Positions 1 to 8,405 of a DNA stretch of 64,000 nucleotides are shown here, in pieces. The notes beneath the pieces were generated by a model. That model searched no databases, had not been told where the DNA came from, and was given only the letters and a program-made list of their open reading frames with translations. How positions within the stretch are numbered: position 1 is the first letter of the stretch; each line of letters starts with the position of its first letter. A program made the position numbers and the translations under genes. This stretch comes from Blautia sp. MSJ-9 (GTDB lineage Bacteria; Bacillota; Clostridia; Lachnospirales; Lachnospiraceae), in the NCBI RefSeq assembly GCF_018919065.1, contig NZ_JAHLQG010000031.1, positions 62,001 through 126,000 on the forward strand, given 5' to 3'.

Positions 1-1303
1 TAATAGAGTCCATTTGCGGAAAATATTTTTTATCTAGCTCTTCCAGTCTTTTATTTTTCACTTGACTTTTACATTTTTGTGGAAAATGTTTCTCTGTCCA
101 TTCATAATCATTTCTTCTTAACCATCTTAGTTGTAATTTATATTCTGATGTTTCACATATCTGTGTAAATGAATATCCTGGATATTTAGAAACTGTTTCA
201 AGCCAAATTTTCCTTAACTTAACAATCTTCTCTTGCGTATTTTCGGATTTCTTTGTTATATATCTTGGATCTGTATAAGTAGGTATTTCATGTTTTCTTC
301 TAATTAAATTGATAAGTGCAGTAGAAACATATAAATCTTTCGCAACACGATAAGTACTTTTACCCGCCTGAAGCATTTCTATAACTCTGTCATCAAAATT
401 CTGTTCTGGTTTCTTATCAGATAACTGACATTTTATTAGTTCTTCCGGCGAAATATTCAAGAAAAGCCCTATCTGAATAATTTCATATGGATTTATTCTT
501 TCTTCATGTAATACTTTCGAAATCTGCCATTGTTCTTGAATCCCTCTATCCAGATCTTTGTAAAATTTTATCATATCACTATATAACAAACTTGATTTTA
601 TAATCTTTCCTCTATTCGAAAGATACTTCGTACTCTCCATTTGTGATATAAGATACTGTCCTGGATGTATGACAGAATAAACATTTATCGGTAAACAAAC
701 CATTGCCCTTATATACTCTGCAATTTTTATTTCCAAATCTGATCCCTTTTCAAATTTCAAATTCGTTATATTGTTTTCTGCAGTATTAAACGTATGCATT
801 TTATGTCTATCCTTTTTGATTGTACTATTTAATAGCTTACATTTATGTTTTGGACACACTGTAAGTTCCGGCACTTGATGAAGCCTATTCCAATATGTTT
901 CTCCGTACTTGTTTCTATTTTCTTTTACACACATTGGACAATATCTTAAATATTCTGTTCCATTTCTAATTGGCGTAATTGAAAACAAATTGGCGTAATT
1001 CCCTTTTAACTCCCTAAGTGCTTGCATAGCTTTAACTCTTTGTTTTAAATCTAAATATCGCCCATAATAATTGCATAAAGTATGATTATTTAACATATCT
1101 TCCCACTTACAATTTTTTGTCAGATAATCAACAATCTCCTTAGACATATCATTACAAAATGCAAATTCTAATCTTTCTTTTGGATTTTTTAGAAATTCTT
1201 CCATTGCCTGAGTCTGCGATACATAGCCACCTTTTTCATATGACCTCGATAGAAAACTATACATAGTTTCATCTTCATATATTTCTGGTAAATATAAAAT
1301 CAT
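1..1303 (-). CDS. tnsD: TnsD/TniQ-family target-site selector (C-terminus off window)
   Basis: Open from an ATG at 1303, preceded by GGAGGTGAG, to the window edge, giving about 434 visible residues. The N-terminal part carries the TniQ zinc-finger pattern: CPMC, then YGETYW, then HQVPELTVCPKHKCKL. Further on lies a helix-turn-helix-like stretch (YRVAKDLYVSTALINLIRRK) and a tail with W-LRRND-EWTEKHFP. This is the layout of long TnsD proteins that bind one chromosomal attachment site, not of short TniQ proteins that partner CRISPR complexes. The ATG overlaps the tnsC stop as ATGA, implying translational coupling. In Tn7, TnsD binds the conserved 3' end of the target gene and recruits TnsC; here the adjacent gene is gpmI, so gpmI recognition is inferred. 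Confidence 0.85.
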   Translation of the reverse strand, partial: MILYLPEIYEDETMYSFLSRSYEKGGYVSQTQAMEEFLKNPKERLEFAFCNDMSKEIVDYLTKNCKWEDMLNNHTLCNYYGRYLDLKQRVKAMQALRELKGNYANLFSITPIRNGTEYLRYCPMCVKENRNKYGETYWNRLHQVPELTVCPKHKCKLLNSTIKKDRHKMHTFNTAENNITNLKFEKGSDLEIKIAEYIRAMVCLPINVYSVIHPGQYLISQMESTKYLSNRGKIIKSSLLYSDMIKFYKDLDRGIQEQWQISKVLHEERINPYEIIQIGLFLNISPEELIKCQLSDKKPEQNFDDRVIEMLQAGKSTYRVAKDLYVSTALINLIRRKHEIPTYTDPRYITKKSENTQEKIVKLRKIWLETVSKYPGYSFTQICETSEYKLQLRWLRRNDYEWTEKHFPQKCKSQVKNKRLEELDKKYFPQMDSI

Positions 1304-2544
1304 ACTCTCACCTCCACAACTGTTAGATTTTTCTTTAATAATGTAACTATGTTCTCTCCGCTTTCTTTTGCCTCTACAACAATGTCTGCAATTTTGACAC
1401 TATCGCTTAGTAATAGTTCATCATTTGGCTGTTGTTCATTCTTTTTTCTTTTGGTTGATTTTCGTATCATTGAAAACTCTACATAGTTATGTAATACCTC
1501 CATACGATTGTTATATGCTTTTTCTAATAGTCCCAATGTTAGCTCTTTTTCACTTGAAAGAATGCCAATTTCCTGTGCATCATGTAAAATTGATACCACT
1601 ATAGACGCATTACCATTTGAATGTTCATACAACCATTCTATAATTCTCTCCGTGATTTCCACATGTTTTTCCATATATTGATACTGAAAAATTATTTTGC
1701 AGAACGCAATAAACTCTGTTCCATACTCCATAGACCCATATTGCAATCCCATTGTTCTCCTAGCAAGATGCATTGCTTTAGCAAAGAAATCTTTACATTC
1801 CGGCGTACCAACAAAACAAATACTAATACCTGAATTATTAACTAGCTGCGTAATACTTCCAACCAAGTTTCTTCCATTTTTCGAATGACATATGTTTTGA
1901 ATTTCATCGAGAACGAGTAATCCAATATTATTCAATGCAATCTGACTTACACAACCAATCAATGAATCTGTTGTCGCTTTTGATCTTATAGCATTTTCGT
2001 AATATTTCGAGCCAAGTAATTCATCAATTTTTCTCAAAATTTCAAGCATTAATCCTTTTGTTGATGAATCAAACGGTGTTTGTACAACCAAAATAGGAAT
2101 AATCTTTGCATATGGATTTTTCATTTCTATTACTTTATTGCCCCTTAATAGCTGAATTGACCTAAAAATAGATGCACTTTTTCCTATCCCAGAATTTCCG
2201 ATAATAGAAAACGAATCCGAACCTCCAATAATCCCGCCATTATAAGATGATTTATGTTGTATTACTTTAAAATTCTCTCTCTGCTGCCTAGCTGTATTTA
2301 TACATTTTTTCTGTAGAGATCGCATTAAAGCAAGATAAAATTTACTGTATATTTCCTGTGACATTTTTGACGGAATATAGATTCTATATATATCAGATAG
2401 CGCCATTAATCGCTCTGCTGCACTTGCATTTACAATTTCAGAATCATACTCCGGCAGAACACTCAATGCAGATATTAGTTCTTTTCCTGATAACATCGGC
2501 GGTAAATTATCTATAATATTAGGAATTTTATTCATTCTTTTCAC
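1300..2544 (-). CDS. tnsC: TnsC-like AAA+ transposition regulator
   Basis: A 414-residue ATPase that in Tn7 systems links the target selector to the TnsAB transposase and carries target immunity. Walker A is GNSGIGKS at residues 116-123 and Walker B is IGLLVLDE at about 207-214, followed by a sensor-1-like CFVGTPEC segment near 243-250. The length fits TnsC rather than the shorter TniB/IstB proteins. The start overlaps the end of tnsB by 17 nt. The first ATG is used here, but Met4 is an equally possible start. The basic C-terminal tail (KSTKRKKN) may contact DNA or partners; that is inference. Confidence 0.88.
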   Translation of the reverse strand: MKRMNKIPNIIDNLPPMLSGKELISALSVLPEYDSEIVNASAAERLMALSDIYRIYIPSKMSQEIYSKFYLALMRSLQKKCINTARQQRENFKVIQHKSSYNGGIIGGSDSFSIIGNSGIGKSASIFRSIQLLRGNKVIEMKNPYAKIIPILVVQTPFDSSTKGLMLEILRKIDELLGSKYYENAIRSKATTDSLIGCVSQIALNNIGLLVLDEIQNICHSKNGRNLVGSITQLVNNSGISICFVGTPECKDFFAKAMHLARRTMGLQYGSMEYGTEFIAFCKIIFQYQYMEKHVEITERIIEWLYEHSNGNASIVVSILHDAQEIGILSSEKELTLGLLEKAYNNRMEVLHNYVEFSMIRKSTKRKKNEQQPNDELLLSDSVKIADIVVEAKESGENIVTLLKKNLTVVEVRV

Positions 2545-4354
2545 TGTCCTTTACAAAGTCTATATGCGCCCTCCGTGTCTCACGTTTTCGTGTTTGGCGG
2601 ATATCTTTCACTTTTACGTCTGACTTATAACATACATTATTCGCAATATTTTCAATATAACGTGCAAGGTCTATCTGAGCTTGCGTACTTTTCCTATTTT
2701 CGCCCGATATAAGTGTTTTCTGACACTTTCTTAGTATTTGTGTTTCCTCCATACTTTTGCCGTTATATTGTCTTTCTATAAGATCAAAAGCCATATATTG
2801 ACCATCTAGCAATGCCCACACTGTTGTCACATCATCAGGATTATATGCCACACAAACTTCGCCACCGGTCAAATATTCTTCTGTATATCCTTTGCGATGA
2901 TATCGCATTTTATTAACCTTTAAACCCAACCTAGTAAATTTACCGCTTGTTCTAGGCAGCAGAGAATATATGACTTCATTCTTTCTAACAGAAATCATAT
3001 TTGCTTCTAATTGATTTTTACCCCACTCAAATATACAATTTGCATACGGCAATACATTTTCAGCAATCATCTGATCTGTATATGGAAAATTTTCTACGAT
3101 ACGTTTTGAGTTGTAAAAAATAATGCAGCGTAATATTACACATTCAAAATCTTTCATCGTTAAACATGCATCTTTTCTATAATCGTGTGATCCTCTTTCT
3201 TGGAAATCGGAGTTTATAACGCCTTTTCCTTTGAGATATTTTTTATAGTATCCCTGCACTAAATCAAAAAACTTTTCCACCGACCCTTTTAATTCTGGAC
3301 GATATGGAGGAAGATTCGTTATTGTAATCCCCAATTCTATCAATTGTTCAAAATTCTCTGATCTGTATTCTGTTCCCATATCTGTAACCAATACACCCGG
3401 AAGTTGACTGTTATTCCATTCATTTCTATTTATGACTATTCCATATTTTTTGCACCACTCTACCTTATCTGTAACAACATTTATCATCAAATTCCTTAAG
3501 CTGTACATACCACCCTCCCAAGTCAACGAATATCCGCAACATAGACTACTATAAGCATCTATACAAGTAGTAAGCACGGGTCTTCCTACAAGGTTTCCAG
3601 CATCATCAACAAGATAAATATCACAAATGGTTGCGTCCAACATGCCCACCCCAACATTTGGCGCAAATTGCTGTACGCCGTCACCAACCAACGGTCTATT
3701 ATTCCTCTGATAATTTTTCAATCCATCTCGTGAAATATAGTAAGTTTGCATACTTTTTGTTTTACGGTAAAAATATCTAAATTGGTTAAATGTCGGATAT
3801 TCTGGCAGCAGTTTTCCATTTATATCACAATATTTCTGTTTCAGCATTAAAGTATACGCTGTCTTTAAACTATTTTGATTTCTTGTATAGAAAAATTTGT
3901 TAAGTGCCCAACGCATGTTTTTCTGATCGCTGGAAAGTTCTCTTTCTTGTTTCTGTTTTGGGGCTAGTACAGATATATCCTGATAAATTAAATATAAGCA
4001 TAAATAATGACGTATCGTTTGTTTACTTACATGCATTTCTTCTGCGATATTTTCTATCATTTGGCTTCTCTTTGCACTATCTGCAATAAAAGGCAAGATA
4101 CTGGCAATCAAAGAAAAATGCGTATGAATAAATTTTCTGCTGTCTGTATCAAATGATTCCATTGATTTAATCTTTGTATTTGTGATACTATGTAACTCTT
4201 GTTCTGTGCAAGGTGAAAACAACCTAATTTTTTCATTTTTTACCCATTTTGGCATTGTCTGTTTTATGCAATCAATTATAAGTTTTTTATCTGGTTGCTG
4301 ATCCAATATTCGTATGATATTGTTACCATTTTTTAAAAGACAATTATTCTTCAT
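2528..4354 (-). CDS. tnsB: TnsB-like DDE transposase
   Basis: A 608-residue Mu/Tn7-type integrase-fold transposase that binds the transposon ends and makes the 3' cuts and joins. The catalytic triad is readable as D240 (GVGMLD), D325 (VLVTDMGTEY) and E360 (ELKGSVEKFF), with exactly 35 residues between the second Asp and the Glu, the DD35E spacing. An N-terminal helix-turn-helix occurs near residues 97-120 (ENIAEEMHVSKQTIRHYL), and a beta-barrel-like region follows the catalytic core. The frame is intact, so the transposase may be functional. It overlaps tnsA by 11 nt and tnsC by 17 nt. Confidence 0.92.
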   Translation of the reverse strand: MKNNCLLKNGNNIIRILDQQPDKKLIIDCIKQTMPKWVKNEKIRLFSPCTEQELHSITNTKIKSMESFDTDSRKFIHTHFSLIASILPFIADSAKRSQMIENIAEEMHVSKQTIRHYLCLYLIYQDISVLAPKQKQERELSSDQKNMRWALNKFFYTRNQNSLKTAYTLMLKQKYCDINGKLLPEYPTFNQFRYFYRKTKSMQTYYISRDGLKNYQRNNRPLVGDGVQQFAPNVGVGMLDATICDIYLVDDAGNLVGRPVLTTCIDAYSSLCCGYSLTWEGGMYSLRNLMINVVTDKVEWCKKYGIVINRNEWNNSQLPGVLVTDMGTEYRSENFEQLIELGITITNLPPYRPELKGSVEKFFDLVQGYYKKYLKGKGVINSDFQERGSHDYRKDACLTMKDFECVILRCIIFYNSKRIVENFPYTDQMIAENVLPYANCIFEWGKNQLEANMISVRKNEVIYSLLPRTSGKFTRLGLKVNKMRYHRKGYTEEYLTGGEVCVAYNPDDVTTVWALLDGQYMAFDLIERQYNGKSMEETQILRKCQKTLISGENRKSTQAQIDLARYIENIANNVCYKSDVKVKDIRQTRKRETRRAHIDFVKDSEKNE

Positions 4355-4688
4355 TAATTACTATCCCCCAATCTTCAATACCATGTCTTAGCCAATACTC
4401 TCTCGACATATCCAACAATTTTACTGTCAGTGGTTTCATTAAATGATTTCTTTTCACACATTCTCTCACCATTTTTTCATTATCTGTTCTTGTACATAGG
4501 AAATCAGACATATATATCCCATCTTCTAAATCTTCTAGTACAACATTACATTGAATTTCTATTATTTCAGAATCTCTTTCAAGAATTTCCGCATAGATAG
4601 TTTGAATTGGATCATAAGTACGACATATATCTCTGCACTTTGAAAGCATACGCTTTTCACAACGTCCCTTATAGTTCTTTTTCCTCAT
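4344..4688 (-). CDS. tnsA: Compact TnsA-like endonuclease
   Basis: Only 114 residues, about half the usual TnsA length. TnsA makes the 5' cuts that convert replicative into cut-and-paste transposition. Assignment rests on position at the head of tnsB-tnsC-tnsD and on the C-terminal block SREYWLRHGIEDWGIVINEE, which resembles the conserved end of the TnsA nuclease domain. Candidate active-site residues are E33 or E37, D62 (SDFLC) and E76 with K79 (RECVKR). The last motif is ExxK rather than the canonical (Q/E)xK, so catalytic competence is uncertain. RBS GAAAGGTGG lies just upstream of the ATG. An accessory factor that is not a nuclease cannot be excluded. Confidence 0.68.
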   Translation of the reverse strand: MRKKNYKGRCEKRMLSKCRDICRTYDPIQTIYAEILERDSEIIEIQCNVVLEDLEDGIYMSDFLCTRTDNEKMVRECVKRNHLMKPLTVKLLDMSREYWLRHGIEDWGIVINEE

Positions 4689-4748
4689 CTTATTCCACCT
4701 TTCTCAATAATATTTAGTTCCCAAAAATATCCCAAAATTGAATTTTTG

Positions 4749-4783
4749 TTTCCCAAAAACATAATAAATTCATTTTTGGGAAA
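4749..4783. promoter_or_regulatory. Perfect 11-bp inverted repeat upstream of tnsA
   Basis: TTTCCCAAAAA (4749-4759) and TTTTTGGGAAA (4773-4783) are exact complements around a 13-nt AT-rich spacer, about 60-95 bp upstream of the tnsA start. A pair of TnsB-like sites facing each other here could act as an operator for the tns operon, or form an RNA hairpin in its leader. The function is inferred; the symmetry is directly visible. Confidence 0.5.
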
Positions 4784-4994
4784 AGGCATTTCTGGAAATC
4801 GCCATTTTTACAGGAATCTCTACTATTTTATTTTCCCTAAAATGCAATTTCTAAATTTCTCTATATTCTTGCAAATTTACGTTATCTTTCAAAAGGTAAT
4901 ATCCATTATCCTGAACTAAATAAAATTTGATTTTTATTTGTGTGCTAAAAAAGTTGCACAAATCAAGGTTTTTCCCTAAAATCCAATAAAAAAA

Positions 4995-5032
4995 GACCTT
5001 GAAGATCTGCACTACTACAAATCTACAAGGTC
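4995..5032 (-). terminator. Intrinsic terminator between gpmI and the tns genes
   Basis: GACCTTG-a-AGAT pairs with ATCT-a-CAAGGTC around a 14-nt loop, and on the minus strand the stem is followed by seven T residues. It faces transcripts leaving gpmI, so it should stop readthrough into tnsABCD. If the transposon ends at 5107 this terminator belongs to the element. If it is instead the native gpmI terminator, the true boundary must lie to its left. Confidence 0.75.
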
Positions 5033-5120
5033 AATTTTATGTTTAATTTTTTACTGCTGGTTGATGCTGTTTTCCCTTTTCAGAGTATTGAGTTTTACCC
5101 ACCAACATTTATTTCATCTA

Positions 5121-6662
5121 TTATTTCTCTACAAGAAGAGATTTACCTGTCATATCTGCAGGCTGTTCCATTCCCATAAGCTGGATGAGTGTAGGAACGA
5201 TGTCTGCAAGGCATCCGTTCTCACGCAGTGTGTATTTCGGGTCTGCATTTACAAGGATGAATGGTACAGGGTTTGTTGTATGTGCAGTCCACGGAGCACC
5301 TGTCTCATAGTCGATAAGCTGTTCTGCATTACCGTGGTCAGCGCAGATGAACATCTGTCCGTCAACTTCTTTCAGAGCTTCTACTGCTTTGCCTACGCAT
5401 TCGTCTACAGTCTCTACTGCTTTTACTGCAGCTTCCTGTACGCCTGTATGGCCAACCATATCCGGGTTAGCGAAGTTGATCACGATCACATCGTATTTGT
5501 CAGATTTGATCGCATCTACCAGTTTCTCGCAAACCTGTGGTGCGCTCATCTCCGGCTGAAGGTCATAAGTTGCAACCTTCGGAGATTTTACAAGGATTCT
5601 GTCCTCGCCCTTGTTTGGCTCCTCTACACCGCCGTTAAAGAAGAATGTAACGTGTGCATATTTCTCTGTCTCAGCAATACGTGCCTGAGTCATGTTGTGA
5701 GCTGCAAGATATTCGCCGAATGTGTTCTGAAGCTGAACTTTGTGGAATGCAACCAGTTTGTTCTGAATGGTATCATCATATTCTGTGAAGCATACAAATG
5801 TAACGTGTGGTCTTGCTTTTCTCTCAAATCCCTGGAAATCATCATCGCAGAATGCTCTTGTGATCTCACGTGCACGGTCAGGACGGAAGTTGAAGAATAC
5901 AACAGAGTCATTGTCAGATACAACACCTGTCGGCTGTCCGTCTTTCTCGATTACTGTAGGGAGTACGAATTCATCTGTCTTGTCATTGTCATAGGAAGCC
6001 TGAACTGCTGCTGCAGCGTCTGTTCCTTTTACGCCTTCTCCGGATGTAAGAGCATTGTATGCAAGCTCTACACGATCCCAGCGGTTGTCACGGTCCATTG
6101 CATAGTAACGTCCGGAAACTGTAGCAACTTCACCTACACCGATCTTCTTCATCTCTGCTTCGAGAGCTTCTACGAATTCTTTTCCTGATGCAGGAGGTGT
6201 GTCACGTCCGTCGAGGAAACAGTGTACGTAAATTTTCTCAACGCCCTCTCTCTTAGCCATCTCGAGCAATCCATAGAGATGTGTGTTGTGGCTGTGTACA
6301 CCACCGTCAGAGAGAAGTCCCATAAAGTGTACTGCAGAGTTGTTCTCTTTTGCATTCTTCATTGCTGCAAGAAGAGCTTCATTCTTGAAGAAATCTCCGT
6401 CCTGGATCTCTTTTGTGATTCTGGTAAGTTCCTGGTATACGATACGACCTGCGCCCATGTTCATATGACCTACTTCGGAGTTACCCATCTGTCCGTCCGG
6501 AAGACCTACTGCCAGTCCGCTTGCATTTCCTTTTACAAAAGGATATTCTGCCATCAGCTTGTCCATTACAGGAGTCTTAGCCATGTATACAGCGTTTCCT
6601 TCTTTTTTGTCATTCAGACCATATCCATCAAGAATCATTAATACGGTTGGTTTTTTGCTCAT
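5121..6662 (-). CDS. gpmI: 2,3-bisphosphoglycerate-independent phosphoglycerate mutase
   Basis: Interconverts 3- and 2-phosphoglycerate in glycolysis using two Mn ions and a phosphoserine intermediate. The 513-residue length is normal. Metal and catalytic signatures are present: LDGYGLND with D12, the nucleophile S62 in PDGQMGNSEVGH, VINFANPDMVGHTG and the C-terminal ICADHGNAEQ. The start has an AAAGGAG site. The gene has its own promoter and stands apart from gap-pgk-tpiA, which lie about 9 kb upstream on the same strand. The coding sequence is undamaged although a Tn7-like element abuts its 3' end, as expected for an insertion chosen to spare the target gene. Confidence 0.97.
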   Translation of the reverse strand: MSKKPTVLMILDGYGLNDKKEGNAVYMAKTPVMDKLMAEYPFVKGNASGLAVGLPDGQMGNSEVGHMNMGAGRIVYQELTRITKEIQDGDFFKNEALLAAMKNAKENNSAVHFMGLLSDGGVHSHNTHLYGLLEMAKREGVEKIYVHCFLDGRDTPPASGKEFVEALEAEMKKIGVGEVATVSGRYYAMDRDNRWDRVELAYNALTSGEGVKGTDAAAAVQASYDNDKTDEFVLPTVIEKDGQPTGVVSDNDSVVFFNFRPDRAREITRAFCDDDFQGFERKARPHVTFVCFTEYDDTIQNKLVAFHKVQLQNTFGEYLAAHNMTQARIAETEKYAHVTFFFNGGVEEPNKGEDRILVKSPKVATYDLQPEMSAPQVCEKLVDAIKSDKYDVIVINFANPDMVGHTGVQEAAVKAVETVDECVGKAVEALKEVDGQMFICADHGNAEQLIDYETGAPWTAHTTNPVPFILVNADPKYTLRENGCLADIVPTLIQLMGMEQPADMTGKSLLVEK

Positions 6663-6712
6663 AATGTTCTCCTTTTATATGTGTTTCATTAGTAACTGAT
6701 TTGCCTCTTTAT

Positions 6713-6740
6713 ATAGTAACAAAATTTCAGGATTTTTCAA
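6713..6740 (-). promoter_or_regulatory. Sigma-A-like promoter for gpmI
   Basis: On the minus strand TTGAAA (-35, 6740-6735) is followed after 16 bp by TACTAT (-10, 6718-6713), about 50 bp upstream of the gpmI start. Placement and spacing support independent transcription of gpmI. Confidence 0.55.
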
Positions 6741-6775
6741 TTCTTTTTTTACTTATATCTTTTATTATTCCTGAT

Positions 6776-8071
6776 TTATTTGCCATATACACGGATAATC
6801 GTAGAAATCTTTCTTACGGAATCTCTGTTTCTCAGTTCTTCGATGGCAGTTCTGAAATCGCCTTCTCTTACGCTCTCAGTGATCACAACTACCTCTGCAC
6901 ATCCTTCTACTTTGGTATCTTTCTGGATGATCTGAGCTACGCTGACCTGATATTTTGCAAAAATAGCGGTCATTTCAGCAAGTACACCGCAGCGGTCCTC
7001 TACTTTGAGACGGATGAAATAACGGTTATGTGTGTCCTCCATCTTCTTAACCGGAATTTCCTTATAACAGGTGCATCCGATTCTTCCGCAGCATCCAATC
7101 AGGATATTTCTTACGATATCAAATACATCACCTACTACTGCGCTTGCTGTTGGAAGTTCTCCTGCTCCTCTTCCGAAGAACATAGCGTCCTCTACTGCAT
7201 CTCCGTGAACAAATACTGCGTTGTAGGAATCATTTACAGTTGCAAGTGGATGAGAACTCGGGATCAGCATCGGGCAGACATATGCCTCGATTCCGTCTGC
7301 TTCGTTTCTGGCAACACCGAGAAGCTTGATATCGCGTCCCATCTCTTTTGCATAGTTGATATCCTTTGATGTGATCTTTGCGATTCCCTCTGTATATACG
7401 TCATTGAATACTACGCGGGAATTAAAAGCTACAGATGCAAGGATCGCAACTTTACGGCCTGCATCGAGACCTTCGATATCTGCTGTCGGGTCTGCCTCTG
7501 CATAGCCAAGTTCTGTGGCAAGTGCCAGGGCATCCTTAAATTCCATACCTTCCTGAGTCATCTTGGTCAGAATAAAGTTTGTGGTTCCGTTTACGATACC
7601 CATTACTTCTGTCATATGGTTTCCGGCAAGACACTGCTTCAGCGGTCTGATGATCGGAATTCCACCTGCTACTGCTGCCTCAAACAGAAAATCTACTTTA
7701 TTCTCATGTGCCGCTTCCAGGAGTTCATGTCCATGTACTGCAATCAGGTCTTTATTTGCAGATACTACATGCTTGCCTGCTTTTAATGCAGAAAGGATAT
7801 ACTCCCTGGCAGGATTAATACCTCCGATCAGCTCTATCACGATCTCAATCTCCGGATTATTTACGATCTCATCCCACTGGCTGGTGAGAATGGATGCATC
7901 CTCCAGTTTCGCTGCTGCTTTCTCGATATTTCTGACAAGGATCTTCTTGATCTCAACTTTACAGCCGATCTTGGCTGTCATTTCTTCTTCCTGATTCTTT
8001 AGTACTTTATATACACCTGTTCCTACTGTTCCAAATCCTAACAGTGCGGCTTTGATGACTTTTTCACTCAT
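6776..8071 (-). CDS. hom: Homoserine dehydrogenase with C-terminal ACT domain
   Basis: Reduces aspartate semialdehyde to homoserine, the branch point to threonine and methionine. The N-terminal Rossmann fold has the nucleotide loop GFGTVGTGVYK (residues 13-23), and the catalytic domain includes GIVNGTTNFILTKM and the E-x-DPTADIEGLDAGRK segment. Residues from about 350 on form an ACT regulatory domain (YFIRLKVEDRCGVLAEM), suggesting feedback control by threonine as in other family members. The 431-residue length is typical. An AAAGGGG site lies 11 nt before the ATG. A separate promoter precedes it. Confidence 0.96.
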   Translation of the reverse strand: MSEKVIKAALLGFGTVGTGVYKVLKNQEEEMTAKIGCKVEIKKILVRNIEKAAAKLEDASILTSQWDEIVNNPEIEIVIELIGGINPAREYILSALKAGKHVVSANKDLIAVHGHELLEAAHENKVDFLFEAAVAGGIPIIRPLKQCLAGNHMTEVMGIVNGTTNFILTKMTQEGMEFKDALALATELGYAEADPTADIEGLDAGRKVAILASVAFNSRVVFNDVYTEGIAKITSKDINYAKEMGRDIKLLGVARNEADGIEAYVCPMLIPSSHPLATVNDSYNAVFVHGDAVEDAMFFGRGAGELPTASAVVGDVFDIVRNILIGCCGRIGCTCYKEIPVKKMEDTHNRYFIRLKVEDRCGVLAEMTAIFAKYQVSVAQIIQKDTKVEGCAEVVVITESVREGDFRTAIEELRNRDSVRKISTIIRVYGK

Positions 8072-8106
8072 TTTGCAGGATTCCCCTTTCTTGTTCGTTG
8101 GTTTTT

Positions 8107-8135
8107 ATACTAGGGCAGAATCGCCTATTTGTCAA
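8107..8135 (-). promoter_or_regulatory. Sigma-A promoter for hom, inside the end of the upstream gene
   Basis: TTGACA (8135-8130) and TAGTAT (8112-8107) are separated by 17 bp on the minus strand. The -35 box overlaps the last codons of the upstream 86-residue gene. No attenuator or T-box was seen in the short leader. Confidence 0.65.
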
Positions 8136-8385
8136 GTTCGTCTATGTTTTTCAGCAAAGTATCTATCATATTTTCAAACTCTGAATTCTTTCTGCGAAGC
8201 CATTTTACATACCATATAGTTCCCATAACAGCCGTCCATACTGAAACACAGAATATCCCTGTTATTACCATATAAAACAGATGCCCTCTTCCCTGCCGCG
8301 GCGCACCACATACAAAACAGTAATACATTACCGCACATATCAATGCTGTTCCTGCACCTGTCATTATCTTTCTGATCGTCTTCAT
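8125..8385 (-). CDS. Small membrane protein of unknown function
   Basis: 86 residues with two predicted transmembrane helices, about residues 9-27 (GAGTALICAVMYYCFVCG) and 38-60 (FYMVITGIFCVSVWTAVMG), then a charged C-terminal tail (RRKNSEFENMIDTLLKNID) that could form a short coiled coil in the cytoplasm. A purine-rich RBS (GAAGGAAAG) precedes the ATG. I recognise no family. It is divergently arranged with a small XRE-type regulator, so the two may be functionally linked, but nothing in the sequence proves it. Confidence 0.6.
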   Translation of the reverse strand: MKTIRKIMTGAGTALICAVMYYCFVCGAPRQGRGHLFYMVITGIFCVSVWTAVMGTIWYVKWLRRKNSEFENMIDTLLKNIDELDK

Positions 8386-8405
8386 CTTATCACTTTCCTT
8401 CTCAT

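Larger units (their letters stand above)
1..5107 (-). mobile_element. Tn7-like transposon, tnsA-side (right) end, partial
   Basis: Four consecutive minus-strand genes encode a TnsA-like endonuclease, a DDE transposase (TnsB), an AAA+ regulator (TnsC) and a TniQ/TnsD target selector, overlapping one another like a translationally coupled operon. The element enters from off the left edge, so cargo and the other end are not visible. The proposed outer end is the ACA at 5105-5107; read inward it begins TGTTGGTGGGTAAAACTC, with the TGT start typical of Tn7 elements. It lies 13 bp beyond the gpmI stop codon, with tnsA nearest the target gene as in Tn7 beside glmS. No cas gene is present in the visible part. 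The exact boundary and any target duplication cannot be verified without the far end. Confidence 0.82.
4711..5107. repeat. Repeated TTTTnGGGAAA sites in the transposon end region
   Basis: This AT-rich stretch between tnsA and gpmI holds no gene. A short motif, TTTCCC(A/T)AAA or its complement, recurs near 4717, 4749, 4773 (inverted), 4831 and 4969, with a weaker copy at 5070. The copies at 4831 and 4969 share TTTTCCCTAAAAT. Tn7-type ends carry several TnsB-binding repeats, so these are candidate TnsB sites, although their spacing (about 80-140 bp) is wider than in Tn7. The outermost copy sits about 30 bp inside the proposed TGT terminus. TnsB binding is inferred. Confidence 0.5.

Noticed and set aside
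1-5107. CRISPR-associated transposon
   Set aside because: No cas gene or repeat array is in the visible part, and the TnsD is the long site-binding type. Cas genes beyond the left edge cannot be excluded.
5061-6188. 375-codon plus-strand open frame opposite gpmI
   Set aside because: It is Cys-rich low-quality sequence antisense to a well-conserved gene and has no RBS; an artefact of codon bias on the other strand.
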